Source of the DNA: Cytophagales bacterium
Lineage (GTDB): Bacteria > Bacteroidota > Bacteroidia > Cytophagales > 172606-1
Length of the DNA: 64,000 bases
Assembly: GCA_030448185.1 (NCBI GenBank)
Contig: JAUJNL010000009.1
Span: 1 to 64,000 of the forward strand
Reading direction: 5' to 3'
Shown here: piece after piece, positions 49,932-60,110 of the stretch
Layout of the letters: each line of letters starts with the position of its first letter
Numbering within the stretch: the first letter of the stretch is position 1
Notes under the pieces: generated by a model
Told to the model about the DNA's origin: nothing
The model's database searches: none
Seen by the model: the letters and a program-made list of their open reading frames with translations, nothing else
Translations under genes and position numbers: made by a program

Positions 49932-51065
49932 CTACCTTTTGTTGTTGCCTTTGATTCTAAACAGATCAGCGGTGACGTCTGATTTGTTCTTGCTCCGCTC
50001 GGATGATGGGCTGTCATATACCACCATTAGCTTATGATTACTCAACAGGGTCATGCCTTCTGCCCGGTCTTTGCCCGCATTTTCTTCTACCCCATGTGGG
50101 ATATCCATGATTCGCTTTATCTGTTTGCGTTGAACGAGTGACTGCTGAGAATGCCTGGTTTTAGGCAAAGCATTGTTCCAGCGGAATAACGCAATGGTGC
50201 CATCAAGGTCCATGGTTGGGCCCGCCAGGAGTAAAAAATCCTTGCCGGCGGGGGTAATATCCCGGATGCCCATACCCGATAAATCAAGGAAGTGTTTCTT
50301 ATAGACTAAGCCCTTGGAACCTGTTTTCTTCAGCCCCAGCCGGCGTTTGCCGAGCTTTTTGGTTTTTATTTCCAGTACCATGGCCCAGCCCCTCAATACA
50401 GGCCCTCTTAAGCCCAAAAAAAGCCTTTTTCCGTCCACAGCGAGCCCTTCTATATCCAGGCCGTTATCCTTACCGGGAATACTGAGGAAGTCTTTCAGGT
50501 GGGTGTCCTTTTGTAACGCTTTCATTAGCCGATTGGTCTTCTTATGACCAGTTAGCCGGGCAGCCGTTAGTTTTTTGCCGGGATGATCCGGATCGGGACA
50601 ACTTTTTTTCAAGGTATACTTTCCCGTTTTTTGGTTTTTAACCAGGGGAATCCGGGCCAGTATAAAACGGTTTGGTTCGGCTATTACCTGGCTCAGGTCC
50701 TTAATCTGCTCCTTCCGGGAATCTTCTTCCTGAGGCTGCTTACGCTTCAGGCTATGTGAACCTACTACCCACAGGTAGTGATCTTCGAAGTCGAGTCCTT
50801 CGATATCCATCTCAGACTGCTCCTTTCCCGATAGGGAAATATAGTCGCCCAAGGAGAAAACTTTATGCTTGCTGAACCCCTTTTTGGTCTTTTTTAATCT
50901 TTCCAGACTCGCCCCTTCATCACCTGCCAGGAAAAGGTACTTACCTACTTTTACCAGTGCAGATAAGCCTTCCCGGGGATGCTTTTGCTTATCTTTCTTT
51001 TTGGAAAGCTTTTTAAAATGAAGGATTGTTGATTCAAGGTGCATATTTCTAGTGAAAAGTTTCAT
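49932..51065 (-). CDS. DUF3616 domain-containing protein
   Basis: EGLSALVKVGKYLFLAGDEGASLERL; MDIEGLDFEDHYLWVVGSHSLKRKQP; LDIEGLAVDGKRLFLGLRGPVLRGWAMVLEI. Confidence 0.75.
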   Translation of the reverse strand: MKLFTRNMHLESTILHFKKLSKKKDKQKHPREGLSALVKVGKYLFLAGDEGASLERLKKTKKGFSKHKVFSLGDYISLSGKEQSEMDIEGLDFEDHYLWVVGSHSLKRKQPQEEDSRKEQIKDLSQVIAEPNRFILARIPLVKNQKTGKYTLKKSCPDPDHPGKKLTAARLTGHKKTNRLMKALQKDTHLKDFLSIPGKDNGLDIEGLAVDGKRLFLGLRGPVLRGWAMVLEIKTKKLGKRRLGLKKTGSKGLVYKKHFLDLSGMGIRDITPAGKDFLLLAGPTMDLDGTIALFRWNNALPKTRHSQQSLVQRKQIKRIMDIPHGVEENAGKDRAEGMTLLSNHKLMVVYDSPSSERSKNKSDVTADLFRIKGNNKR

Positions 51066-51263
51066 TGTGATAGTTCAATGGGATGGTTTACGAAAACTGC
51101 TGCAGATGGGTGCAGTGAGTACTTGTCCTGGCCTTGAGCAGGAGTAGTTGGTGCGTGCATCCGGGAATTATTTATGAAAATGTAGGATATACAAAACCTA
51201 TTCTACCCTAATTGAGTAGTAAGTTCCATTCGTATACGCTCAATCAAACTTTTTACCACAAGC

Positions 51264-52184
51264 ATGCCATCAACGTTGTTACCTAACACTTATGAAGTAA
51301 TTATTGTAGGAGGAGGGCCAGCCGGTTTAAGTGCAGCATTGGTACTGGGACGCTGCCGCAGAAGGGTATTGGTTTGTGATTCGGGAGAATCACGCAATGA
51401 GACATCTGATTGCCTGACGGGCTATCTAACCCGGGACGGAATTCCTCCGAAAGAATTTTTAGCCATTGGCCGGGAGCAATTACGGCCTTACGGAGTGGAA
51501 TGGAAGAATACCCGGATTGTAAAAGCCCTTTGCCGCCCGGATGGCACTTTTGAGTTGAAATCGGAAGAAGGCGAGACCTTAATCAGCAAAAAGTTGTTGC
51601 TGGCAACCGGCCTCAAGGACTATTGGCCCGAAATTCCGGGGTCTGCGCCTTTCTATGGTAAAACGGTGCATCACTGTCCGTACTGTGATGGATGGGAGTC
51701 CAGGGACAAGCCTATAGTAGCTTACGCACTTGGAAGTGTAGGTGTGGGTCTGGCCCTTTCACTTAAAACCTGGAGCCCCGATGTCACACTCTGCACAGAT
51801 GGCACCAAACGGGTCACCACGGATGATAAGGAAAAACTGGCCCGGAATGGGGTGAAGCTGCGCACGGAAAGAATTATAAGGGCCGAAGGAAAAGGCACGC
51901 AAATAGAACAGTTGGTCTTTGAAAACGGAATCACTATTCCGTGTCAGGCGCTGTTTTTTAACCTGGCCTCGGTACAACGGTCCGACTTGCCTAGTCAGCT
52001 ACAATGTGAATTTACGTCTAAAGGCGTCGTAAAATCAGATCTCAAGCAGAAAACGCACATAACCGGTTTGTACATAGCCGGGGATGCCGACCGGGATATG
52101 CAGCAGGTTATTATTGCGGCCGCTGAAGGAGCCAAGGCAGGCATTAATATCAATAAGGAACTGCAACTGGAAGCGTATGTATAG
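51264..52184 (+). CDS. NAD(P)/FAD-dependent oxidoreductase (thioredoxin-reductase-like)
   Basis: EVIIVGGGPAGLSAALVLGRCRRRVLVCD; HHCPYCDGWESRD; GLYIAGDADRDMQQVIIAAAEGAKAGININKEL. Confidence 0.9.
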   Translation: MPSTLLPNTYEVIIVGGGPAGLSAALVLGRCRRRVLVCDSGESRNETSDCLTGYLTRDGIPPKEFLAIGREQLRPYGVEWKNTRIVKALCRPDGTFELKSEEGETLISKKLLLATGLKDYWPEIPGSAPFYGKTVHHCPYCDGWESRDKPIVAYALGSVGVGLALSLKTWSPDVTLCTDGTKRVTTDDKEKLARNGVKLRTERIIRAEGKGTQIEQLVFENGITIPCQALFFNLASVQRSDLPSQLQCEFTSKGVVKSDLKQKTHITGLYIAGDADRDMQQVIIAAAEGAKAGININKELQLEAYV

Positions 52185-52426
52185 CTGTCTAAGTTGGTAA
52201 TTATGGATGAGGGGTGGTGATAGATAAAAAGGTGTAACATAAGCTACTGTAAGGCCTTTAAGCGGATTGGTAATCCGATTTAGCACCATCCCTCATTTAT
52301 GGATGACAAGACGGTGAATTGACTAATTGTATTCCTATTCCCTTTACCTATAAGGTTGTTTTTACGTACAACCGAAGAAGGAAATTTGGAAAAAGAATTC
52401 ATTCTTATTTTAACCATTACTATAAT

Positions 52427-53405
52427 AGACTTGTTCGGGTTTGGTAATGAGGGTATTATTGCAAAAGTACAGAAAACCGGATTAGCATGAGAATCAGCAT
52501 TTATCCTAACGCCAAGAGTGATCGGGATTACCGTTCAGCCGTAGGATTAGGTAAAGAACAGTTTAAGGCCTTGGCTGAGAAATTCAGTGCCTGTTATCAG
52601 GTACCCCAGTACGAGTTTGTGGAGAACTTCGGCCATGAGAGGGCGATCCAAAGCGGGGCAGAAGGTTTGTTTCTGGTCCTGTTTTACCTGAAAAACTATC
52701 CTACTCTGGACGTGTTGGCGATGAGTTTCGGGGTGAGCAGAAGTGTGGTAAGCGGTTATGTGAATCAATTTCAATCCATCCTCAAGACGGTACTCCATCA
52801 GGAAAACGTTATGCCGTAGCGGGAATTTTCCAACAAAGAGCAACTGGAAGCAGCCTTGAAAGACGTACCGCTATTACGCTTTGATGCCACCGAAAGAGCT
52901 ACGCAACGCCCCCAGCATGAGCAGCAACAGAAAGAGCAGTACTCCGGAAAAAAAAACAGCATACCCTGAAAAACACCCTTATTGCCAGTACAATCGGCTG
53001 CATCTTATTTCTGGGTAAGACCGCTTGCGGGAGTAAACATGACTTTACCCTGCTCAAAGAAGAATTCGGCAAGGACTGGCTGGAGCAGTATTTCCTGTGC
53101 GTGGATTTAGGTTATCAGGGCATTGATAAGCATTTTTCTTGTCAAGGCCTCATTCAGGGAATCAAACGCAGGAAAGGAGAGAAGCTTTTCCAATGGGAGA
53201 AAGAGTACAACCAGCGAGTCAGTAGACTTCGAATCAGAGTAGAACATGCTATAGCCGGATTAAAAAGATACCGGATACTCTGTGATAAGCTTAGAGTAAA
53301 ATCCCTACAAGTAGCTGACCAAGTGGTAGAATTAGGAGCCGGATTATGGAACTACTATTTCAAGTCAAAATCAATAACTGCCTGATTTTAAATAAGAACA
53401 AGTCT
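52427..53405 (+). mobile_element. IS element (IS5-superfamily-like), 979 bp, TIR AGACTTGTTC, 3-bp TSD AAT
   Basis: AGACTTGTTC at 52427-52436, GAACAAGTCT at 53396-53405; AAT at 52424-52426 and 53406-53408; encloses transposase ORFs. Confidence 0.8.
52487..53385 (+). pseudogene. Transposase (HTH plus DDE_Tnp_4-like), interrupted by TAG at 52817 and a frame change at an A9 run near 52948
   Basis: MRISIYPNAKSDRDYRSAVGLGKEQF...FGVSRSVVSGYVNQF; LRFDATERATQRP; TLKNTLIASTIGCILFLGKTACGSKHDFTLLKEEF; VDLGYQGIDKH; RVEHAIAGLKRYRIL. Confidence 0.8.
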
Positions 53406-53406
53406 A

Positions 53407-53688
53407 ATGAACGCACAAGATGGTTTTATTGAGAAAAATCAAAAGCAGCAAGTGCTTGATTCTATTCAACAGATGAAGGATTCGGTAGAGAACAATCCTG
53501 GATGGGAAGCCGAAAAAAGGCAGGAGGCAAGTGATGCCCTCTCCCGGATTGGGGATTGTGTGGCCAGTGGCCGGGCTCCTTCCAAGACGGATTTCGATGA
53601 CCTGATGAAAGCGGTTGGCGATAATGAAGACCTTACCTCTCAGGCCCTGCAAATTGTGGAACGGTTCGGGTATATCCCATCACTTTAA
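53407..53688 (+). CDS. Small hypothetical protein whose start codon overlaps the IS target duplication
   Basis: MNAQDGFIEKNQKQQVLDSIQQMKDSVENNPGWEAEKRQEASDALSRIGDCVAS, 93 aa. Confidence 0.65.
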   Translation: MNAQDGFIEKNQKQQVLDSIQQMKDSVENNPGWEAEKRQEASDALSRIGDCVASGRAPSKTDFDDLMKAVGDNEDLTSQALQIVERFGYIPSL

Positions 53689-53762
53689 AACTATAGGTCC
53701 GGCAGGTTACGGCCCTATATGTAAGTCCCGGTCATTCATTTTGTTTCGTTAAAACAAACCTT

Positions 53763-54134
53763 ATGGAAACAGTAGCACTGATAGCTCACAACCAGAAAAA
53801 GAATGAAATGTTGGAATGGGTAAAAGAGCACCGGGATATACTGAAGAAGTACAAACTTGTGGGTACCGGCAGCACGGCTGAACTGATCAATAGCATACTC
53901 GAATTGGGCGTAGAACCTTTCGGGCACGGTCCGCAAGGAGGCGATATCCTGCTGGCCGCTAAAATCCTTCAGGATGAAGTGCAAAGGATCATCTTTTTTA
54001 TGGACCCCCACACCCCTCATAGTCACGAACACGACATTCAGACCTTAATCAGAACGGCGGTCAGCAATAATATTCCGATTGCCCTGAATCGGGCTTCGGC
54101 CGATTATATGATGCGTGAGAAACCAGCTAAATAA
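53763..54134 (+). CDS. mgsA: Methylglyoxal synthase
   Basis: ETVALIAHNQKKNEMLEWVKEHRDILKKYKLVGTGSTAELI; GPQGGDILLAAKI; FFMDPHTPHSHEHDIQTLIRTAV. Confidence 0.93.
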   Translation: METVALIAHNQKKNEMLEWVKEHRDILKKYKLVGTGSTAELINSILELGVEPFGHGPQGGDILLAAKILQDEVQRIIFFMDPHTPHSHEHDIQTLIRTAVSNNIPIALNRASADYMMREKPAK

Positions 54135-54216
54135 GGCAGCCACCTATATTCGATTATAGGGCAGCCTCCCGGAAATCCTGGATGGCTGCTCTCGTTTCTT
54201 CTCTATGGGCTGGGCA

Positions 54217-55200
54217 TCAATGGGCTGCACCTGTCCTTACCGATTTAAGAGCTGGCAGTACTTCTTTGCCGAATGCTTCAATAAAAGGTTCCTGCTCCCG
54301 GTTCACGTTATGTAAAGTGATCCGGTCAAAGCCCATTTCCAGGTATTCACTGATCCAGTCAATGTGCCGGTTGGGGTCGGCCGAAATATGAATAAATTCG
54401 TCGAGGTCTTCGGGACGAATAAATTGGGCCGCCTCGTCAAACTGACCTACCGTGCTGAAATCGGCCAGGACATTGGAGGTGAAGATATTATTTCGCCACT
54501 GGTCAAAAGCGCCTTCCCGGGCGGCTTTCTCGGTAGCGGCGTAAGAAAGCTGAACTTTCAAAAATATAGGTTTCCCTTCCCCACCTCCCGCTTTAAAAGC
54601 ATCTATCACGGGTTGTAGCTGCGCCTTGGGCCGCGAAATGGTAATTAGTCCATCAGCCCAACTTCCCACCCAGCGGGCTGTCTCCTCAGTAATAGCTGCG
54701 CCAATCAGCATGGGTGGTTTTTCGGGCCGGGTGTAGAGTTTCGCATTTTCTACCGTTACCAATCCTTTATACCTTACAGTTTGGCCAGCCCATAAAGCCC
54801 GGATGATGTGGGCACATTCAAGCAAACGGGCATTCCGTTCCTGTTTGGTAGGCCAACGTTCACCGGTAATGTGTTCGTTTACGTTTTGCCCGGTCCCCAC
54901 AATCAGGGTGAATTTGCCGGGAAACATTTCTTCCAGGGTAGCGGCCGCCTGGGCCACAATAGCCGGATGGTACCGCTGGCCGGGAGCTGTTACGACCATG
55001 TGAGGGATGCCCGTTGCCTGCAAAGAGGCACCGAGCCAGGCATAGGCAAAACCACTCTGGCCCTGCCTTTCACTCCAGGGAAAGAAATGATCCGATGAAG
55101 AGACAAAATCAAAGCCGGCCGCTTTGGCCTGCTGAGCTAATTGCACCAGATGACTGGGCTTAAACTGTTCGTGGGAAGCGTGAAATCCTAATAGGGCCAT
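54217..55200 (-). CDS. LLM-class flavin-dependent oxidoreductase (non-F420 flavinoid type)
   Basis: MALLGFHASHEQFKPSHLVQLAQQAKAAGFDFVSSSDHFFPWSERQGQSGFAYAWLGASLQAT; GTGQNVNEHITGERWP. Confidence 0.88.
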   Translation of the reverse strand: MALLGFHASHEQFKPSHLVQLAQQAKAAGFDFVSSSDHFFPWSERQGQSGFAYAWLGASLQATGIPHMVVTAPGQRYHPAIVAQAAATLEEMFPGKFTLIVGTGQNVNEHITGERWPTKQERNARLLECAHIIRALWAGQTVRYKGLVTVENAKLYTRPEKPPMLIGAAITEETARWVGSWADGLITISRPKAQLQPVIDAFKAGGGEGKPIFLKVQLSYAATEKAAREGAFDQWRNNIFTSNVLADFSTVGQFDEAAQFIRPEDLDEFIHISADPNRHIDWISEYLEMGFDRITLHNVNREQEPFIEAFGKEVLPALKSVRTGAAH

Positions 55201-55356
55201 ACGGTTATAAATGAGCAGGTACTGAGGTATCAATGGTTGTAATGACTAATACCTATCTTGTTTAATAAATAGAAAACAGGATAAGTTTTATACGTAAAGA
55301 AAGGCTATAAGTAGACATTCCATGAGCGGCCCGGCCTACAATTGTTCCTTAAGACT

Positions 55357-55881
55357 CTACTTACGGATGAGGGCCGAGTACAAATTGGCTCTCCCAAAGA
55401 GGGAAGGTTTTTCCTGCAGCTTCCCCACCAAAGGGTATCCTAACGGGCCAAATAAGTCCGGTAAGGATGCATACCTGATGGGATAGGGCACCCAAGGATT
55501 GGGTATATTCGTGTCGTATTCCACCAGCAGGAAATAACCCCTCTGGTTAAGGTACTGGCTCAACTTCGTAATACAAGCGGCTTTATCCTGTACATAATGC
55601 AACGAATTAGCCATTAGTATTCCATCCAGGCCTGAGAAAGGGAGCGGGTCGGCGATAAAATCCAGTTGCTGTTGTTGAATCAATACCTGATTGGGATTGG
55701 GCAGTGTTTTTAATCCTATAGTATCCTTATCAATGGCGTAAATCACACTGTGCACTGGCAATTGGTGGGCCAGTGCGTACGTAAACAAGCCGTTGCCGCA
55801 TCCCAGATCGGCCCAGGTAGCGGGTCTTGGCTCAGCCGGATTCTTATGTTTGATCAACGCGATAGCATCGGTAAGGTCCAT
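55357..55881 (-). CDS. Class I SAM-dependent methyltransferase
   Basis: TWADLGCGNGLFTYALAHQLP (motif I), LDGILMANSLHYVQD. Confidence 0.88.
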   Translation of the reverse strand: MDLTDAIALIKHKNPAEPRPATWADLGCGNGLFTYALAHQLPVHSVIYAIDKDTIGLKTLPNPNQVLIQQQQLDFIADPLPFSGLDGILMANSLHYVQDKAACITKLSQYLNQRGYFLLVEYDTNIPNPWVPYPIRYASLPDLFGPLGYPLVGKLQEKPSLFGRANLYSALIRK

Positions 55882-56472
55882 AGCAGAAAAGGTATTTTTT
55901 TAAATAGACGAGGGAGCAAATGAAATGGGAACATTAATATACGCGGATACCAAATAGCAAAAGATCAGCGATATTGTTAAGAATGGAAATATAAGGAGCG
56001 CTGCTGAAGTGCACATCATCCCGTTCTCACCTGTTAATTGAGAAAATGTAGATCATAGACTACATCCCGGTTAAGCGCTTGCATCGAAGACATATTAGAA
56101 AAATAGTATAATCGTCTGTAAGCGTATAAGTCTATTTTTAAATAAAAATATCCTACTACTTATAAAAAAACCAGAACTATACTTTTATTTTTAAACTTAG
56201 TACGCTAATTACAGTATAAATTATTAATTATGTTCCTATTTTTAAAAAGGCATAGTTGCCGAAACAGATTTTTTTGCTCCAATGCTGTTTTCTTGGAAAA
56301 AGAATAGATATGGCACCGGGTACTGGGAATACAGCAATGAAGCCGCCCAAGGATAAAGATTAATGAAGCCAGCTATTGAGGCCAGGGCAAAGTTTTGATC
56401 AAAACCGGGCCTTTAGTACTGGTCATTTACCAGATACAGTATATACAACCGCAATTACAACCGTAAAGATGT

Positions 56473-57948
56473 ATGAGACAAGATGTTGCATCCATAAACA
56501 GAAGTGTTTTCAATGCGTATGTGAGTGAACCGGGCCTGCTGGACGAAGTGTTCAATGAAAATAATTTGGTAAAGGATCATTACAGAAAGGTTTTTACCCA
56601 GTTTAGCCGCTACTCCACTGATGATCTCAATAAGATCAATGAGTACGCCAAGCTTTCTTTTTTTAACCAGGGCGTTACGTTTGCCGTGTACTCGGAGAAC
56701 CTGAAAGGCATTGAACGCATCTTCCCATTTGATTTTTTTCCGCGGATTATTCCGAACAAAGAATGGGAAAAACTGGAGAAAGGACTGCTGCAGCGAACCC
56801 TGGCGATTAATCTTTTCCTGGAAGACATTTACCACGATAAAAAGATTCTCAAAGATGGGGTAGTACCCGCCGAGCTGATCTTCAGTTCTAATTTTTACAA
56901 CCGGGAGATGATTAATATCAACCCGGCAGGAGGGGTTTACGCCCATGTTTCCGGCACCGACCTGATCAAACACAGCGACGGGGAATATTACGTGCTGGAA
57001 GATAATATCCGTTGTCCTTCGGGGGTAAGCTACGTGCTCTCCAACCGGGAAGCCATGAAACGGACCCTATCCAACCTGTTCCTGAGCCACCAGGTGCTGC
57101 CCGTACAGGACTACCCGGAACAGTTGCTGGCCATTATCCAGTCGGTGGCTCCCGATGGCATTGACAATCCTAACTGCGTAGTGTTGTCGCCGGGAATGTA
57201 TAACTCAGCCTATTATGAGCATTCCTTTCTGGCCCAGAGCATGGGCATTCCGCTGGTGGAAGGACGGGACCTGTTCGTGGACCGGAACTTTGTGTACATG
57301 AAGACCATCTACGGACCGGAACGGGTAGATGTGATTTACCGGCGGGTAGATGACGATTTTATTGATCCTTTATCCTTCCGGGCGGACTCCGTGTTGGGGG
57401 TTCCAGGGATCATGGGCGCCTACCGCGAGGGAAATGTATCGCTGCTTAATGCTCCGGGTACCGGGGCTGCGGATGACAAGGCCGTCTATACGTACATTCC
57501 GGCCATTATTAAATATTACCTGGGTGAAGATCCGATTCTGAACAATGTGCACACCTACCACTGCGAATCGGACGGTGATTTCCGTTACGTGCTGGAGCAT
57601 ATGCAAAACCTGGTGATTAAACCCGTAGATGAGTCGGGTGGATACGGGGTGTTCATTGGCAGCAAAGCGAGTAAAGAAGAACTGGCCCAGTATAAAAGAA
57701 TCATTACCGCCAACCGGCGTAAGTACATCGCCCAGCCGATTATGTCCTTATCCGTGCATCCTACCTACATTGAAGAGAATGGATGCTTTGAGCACCGTCA
57801 TATCGACTTAAGGACCTACTGCCTGATGGGTAAGAAAAAGCAGTTTGTGCTGAAGGGCGGCTTAACCCGGGTCGCACTCACGAAAGGCAGCCTGATTGTA
57901 AACTCCTCGCAAGGCGGTGGGTCTAAAGATACCTGGGTGCTGGAGTGA
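56473..57948 (+). CDS. Circularly permuted ATP-grasp type 2 protein (COG2308 type)
   Basis: FDFFPRIIPNKEWEKLEKGLLQRTLAINLFLEDIYHDKKIL; YYVLEDNIRCPSGVSYVLSNREAMKR; VIKPVDESGGYGVFIG; HIDLRTYCLMGKK. Confidence 0.92.
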   Translation: MRQDVASINRSVFNAYVSEPGLLDEVFNENNLVKDHYRKVFTQFSRYSTDDLNKINEYAKLSFFNQGVTFAVYSENLKGIERIFPFDFFPRIIPNKEWEKLEKGLLQRTLAINLFLEDIYHDKKILKDGVVPAELIFSSNFYNREMININPAGGVYAHVSGTDLIKHSDGEYYVLEDNIRCPSGVSYVLSNREAMKRTLSNLFLSHQVLPVQDYPEQLLAIIQSVAPDGIDNPNCVVLSPGMYNSAYYEHSFLAQSMGIPLVEGRDLFVDRNFVYMKTIYGPERVDVIYRRVDDDFIDPLSFRADSVLGVPGIMGAYREGNVSLLNAPGTGAADDKAVYTYIPAIIKYYLGEDPILNNVHTYHCESDGDFRYVLEHMQNLVIKPVDESGGYGVFIGSKASKEELAQYKRIITANRRKYIAQPIMSLSVHPTYIEENGCFEHRHIDLRTYCLMGKKKQFVLKGGLTRVALTKGSLIVNSSQGGGSKDTWVLE

Positions 57949-58138
57949 TGTGCTGATTTGGCAATGTGCTGATGTGCGAATAAAGAGTTGACTATTAATA
58001 CGCCGTGAAAGATTGCCTTTAACTGCGCAAAGCGTGATAACCATTCAGCAATCAAACAATTTAACCAGTCCATCCTTCAATTCTTCTGTAATTCAACAAT
58101 TTAACCATCCGCACATTATCTAATCCGCACATCAACTT

Positions 58139-59086
58139 ATGTTATCAAGAATCGCCAATAGCCTGTTCTGGATGGGCCGGTACCTGGAGCGGGCCGAACA
58201 TACGGCCCGGTATGCCAGGGTTCACTACTGTTCTTCGTTAGATGCGCCGCTGGTGCAGAAAAAGGAGTTTGTTATGGAGTCCAGTCTCAATCTTTCGGGC
58301 CTGTTGTATGAGTACAAAAAGGCGCATGGCACCCTGGAAGACGAAAAAGTGCTTTATACCATCACCTTACAGGAATCGAACCCCTTGTCGATCAGAGCCT
58401 GCGTGAATAGTGCCCGTGAAAATGCCCGCGGGGCCCGCGATTCTCTTTCTTCGGAACTATGGGAATCTATCAATCGGTTCTACCATTACGTGAATAACTA
58501 TTCCGAGGCCGACCTGAACGACAAAGGTATTTACAACTTCACTGATAAAGTAGTCGAAAACTGCGCCATCGTAAACGGATACGTACATAAGTCACTCATT
58601 CATAATGAGGTGTGGTCATTTATCCATTTAGGTATGCACCTGGAAAGAGCTAACCAGATCACGCGGATCCTGATTGCCAAGACCAACGATATGGGTAAAG
58701 CCGCTACGCAGAAACTCGGCAAAGTGGTAGAAAACTATCAGTGCGTAACCCTGCTTAAGAGTGCCGAGGCGTTTGACATGAGCCGTACGTATTATAAAGC
58801 GGTGCCTAATTACCATGACTCACTGGAGTTTCTGATTCTGAACAATGATTTTCCCCGGTCTATTTGTTATAATCTGACCCGTATGGGCCGATACCTCGAC
58901 CGGATAAATCATTCGAAGCTGCAGGAGAAAGATTCGCTGGAGTTTACCGTCGGGAAGATATGTGCTACGCTTCACTACCTGACGATCCAGGAAATTGAGG
59001 GCGACGTATTAATCTTCCTGAACAATATGCTGCTCAGCATTAATAAAATAGGGGAACTGATTGAGAAAAAATACTTAAATTATTAA
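58139..59086 (+). CDS. Alpha-E domain protein (COG2307 type)
   Basis: MLSRIANSLFWMGRYLERAEHTARYARVHY; NARGARDSLSSELWESINRFYH; FIHLGMHLERANQITRIL. Confidence 0.92.
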   Translation: MLSRIANSLFWMGRYLERAEHTARYARVHYCSSLDAPLVQKKEFVMESSLNLSGLLYEYKKAHGTLEDEKVLYTITLQESNPLSIRACVNSARENARGARDSLSSELWESINRFYHYVNNYSEADLNDKGIYNFTDKVVENCAIVNGYVHKSLIHNEVWSFIHLGMHLERANQITRILIAKTNDMGKAATQKLGKVVENYQCVTLLKSAEAFDMSRTYYKAVPNYHDSLEFLILNNDFPRSICYNLTRMGRYLDRINHSKLQEKDSLEFTVGKICATLHYLTIQEIEGDVLIFLNNMLLSINKIGELIEKKYLNY

Positions 59087-59091
59087 CAGGG

Positions 59092-59949
59092 ATGCGATAC
59101 ACCATTGAATACCAATCATATAATGTATACCAGCACCCAGTGAAGGAAGCTATTTTTGAATTTAGGGTACTGCCTTGTAATGACGAGACTCAGGCCGTAA
59201 CTACCTATTCATTAATCAACTCCATTGGTGAGCCGGTGTTCAGCTTCAAAAACCTGTTTGGTTTTGAAGTAAACCGCATCCGGACGGTAGCTGGATTCAA
59301 GGAGTTCACCTTTAGGCTGAATGCCGTAGTGCAGAAGAATGAAAGTGAGCTTTTTCCGTATTCCGTATTGTCTCCCGAAGAGGAGCAGACAGAACTTACT
59401 GCAAAAGCCTTTTATATTGATTACCACCTGTATCTTCTGCAAAGCTATTATACGATTCTGGCCCCGGAAAACCGAGAACATGTTTTGGAGTTTGACCGGA
59501 GTCAGCCCTTATCCACGTACTTGCAATTGCTGAATGGGTACGTACATTCCATGCTGAGCTATCAGAAGGACACTACGGACGTAAAAACCACCGCCAACGA
59601 GGCCCTTAATATCCGGTCTGGGGTATGTCAGGATTTTGTGCACCTGTTCATTGCCATGGCCCGGTACAAAGGCATTCCGGCCCGGTACGTTTCAGGGTAT
59701 CTGAATCAGGGAAAAAGCTTTATCGGATCGGCCCTAATGCATGCCTGGGTAGAAGCGTTTATACCCGGCGTAGGCTGGAAGGGTTTTGACCCGACCAATA
59801 ACCTACTGGTAGATACGAACTACATTAAAGTTTCGCACGGCGCCGATTATGCCGATTGCAGTCCAATTAAAGGCGTACTGAAAACGAAAGGAGACAACAC
59901 TACTTCCTACCGGGTAAAAGTCTCTTCTCAGCAACAACAGCAACAATAA
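59092..59949 (+). CDS. Transglutaminase-like cysteine protease family protein, first copy, poly-Q C-terminus
   Basis: NIRSGVCQDFVHLFIAMARYKGIPARYVSGYL; MHAWVEAFIPGVGWKGFDPTNN (Cys-His-Asp); ends SSQQQQQQ. Confidence 0.92.
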   Translation: MRYTIEYQSYNVYQHPVKEAIFEFRVLPCNDETQAVTTYSLINSIGEPVFSFKNLFGFEVNRIRTVAGFKEFTFRLNAVVQKNESELFPYSVLSPEEEQTELTAKAFYIDYHLYLLQSYYTILAPENREHVLEFDRSQPLSTYLQLLNGYVHSMLSYQKDTTDVKTTANEALNIRSGVCQDFVHLFIAMARYKGIPARYVSGYLNQGKSFIGSALMHAWVEAFIPGVGWKGFDPTNNLLVDTNYIKVSHGADYADCSPIKGVLKTKGDNTTSYRVKVSSQQQQQQ

Positions 59950-60110
59950 AACGGACAATCTGGTCCATCAGTTAATTTAACTGCTTACATTCGGGTTTAA
60001 TTTCCGCGTCAATTAAACATTTCATATTCAGATGTAGGTACTCGATCAACTAGTTCAGGTTGAGTAAAACGCTGGAATATAAGCTGATAATTAATTTATA
60101 ATCGCTACTT

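Noticed and set aside
59925-59949. CAG/CAA repeat as a phase-variable tract
   Set aside because: Six Gln codons at the very C-terminus with mixed CAG/CAA; too short and terminal to support phase variation
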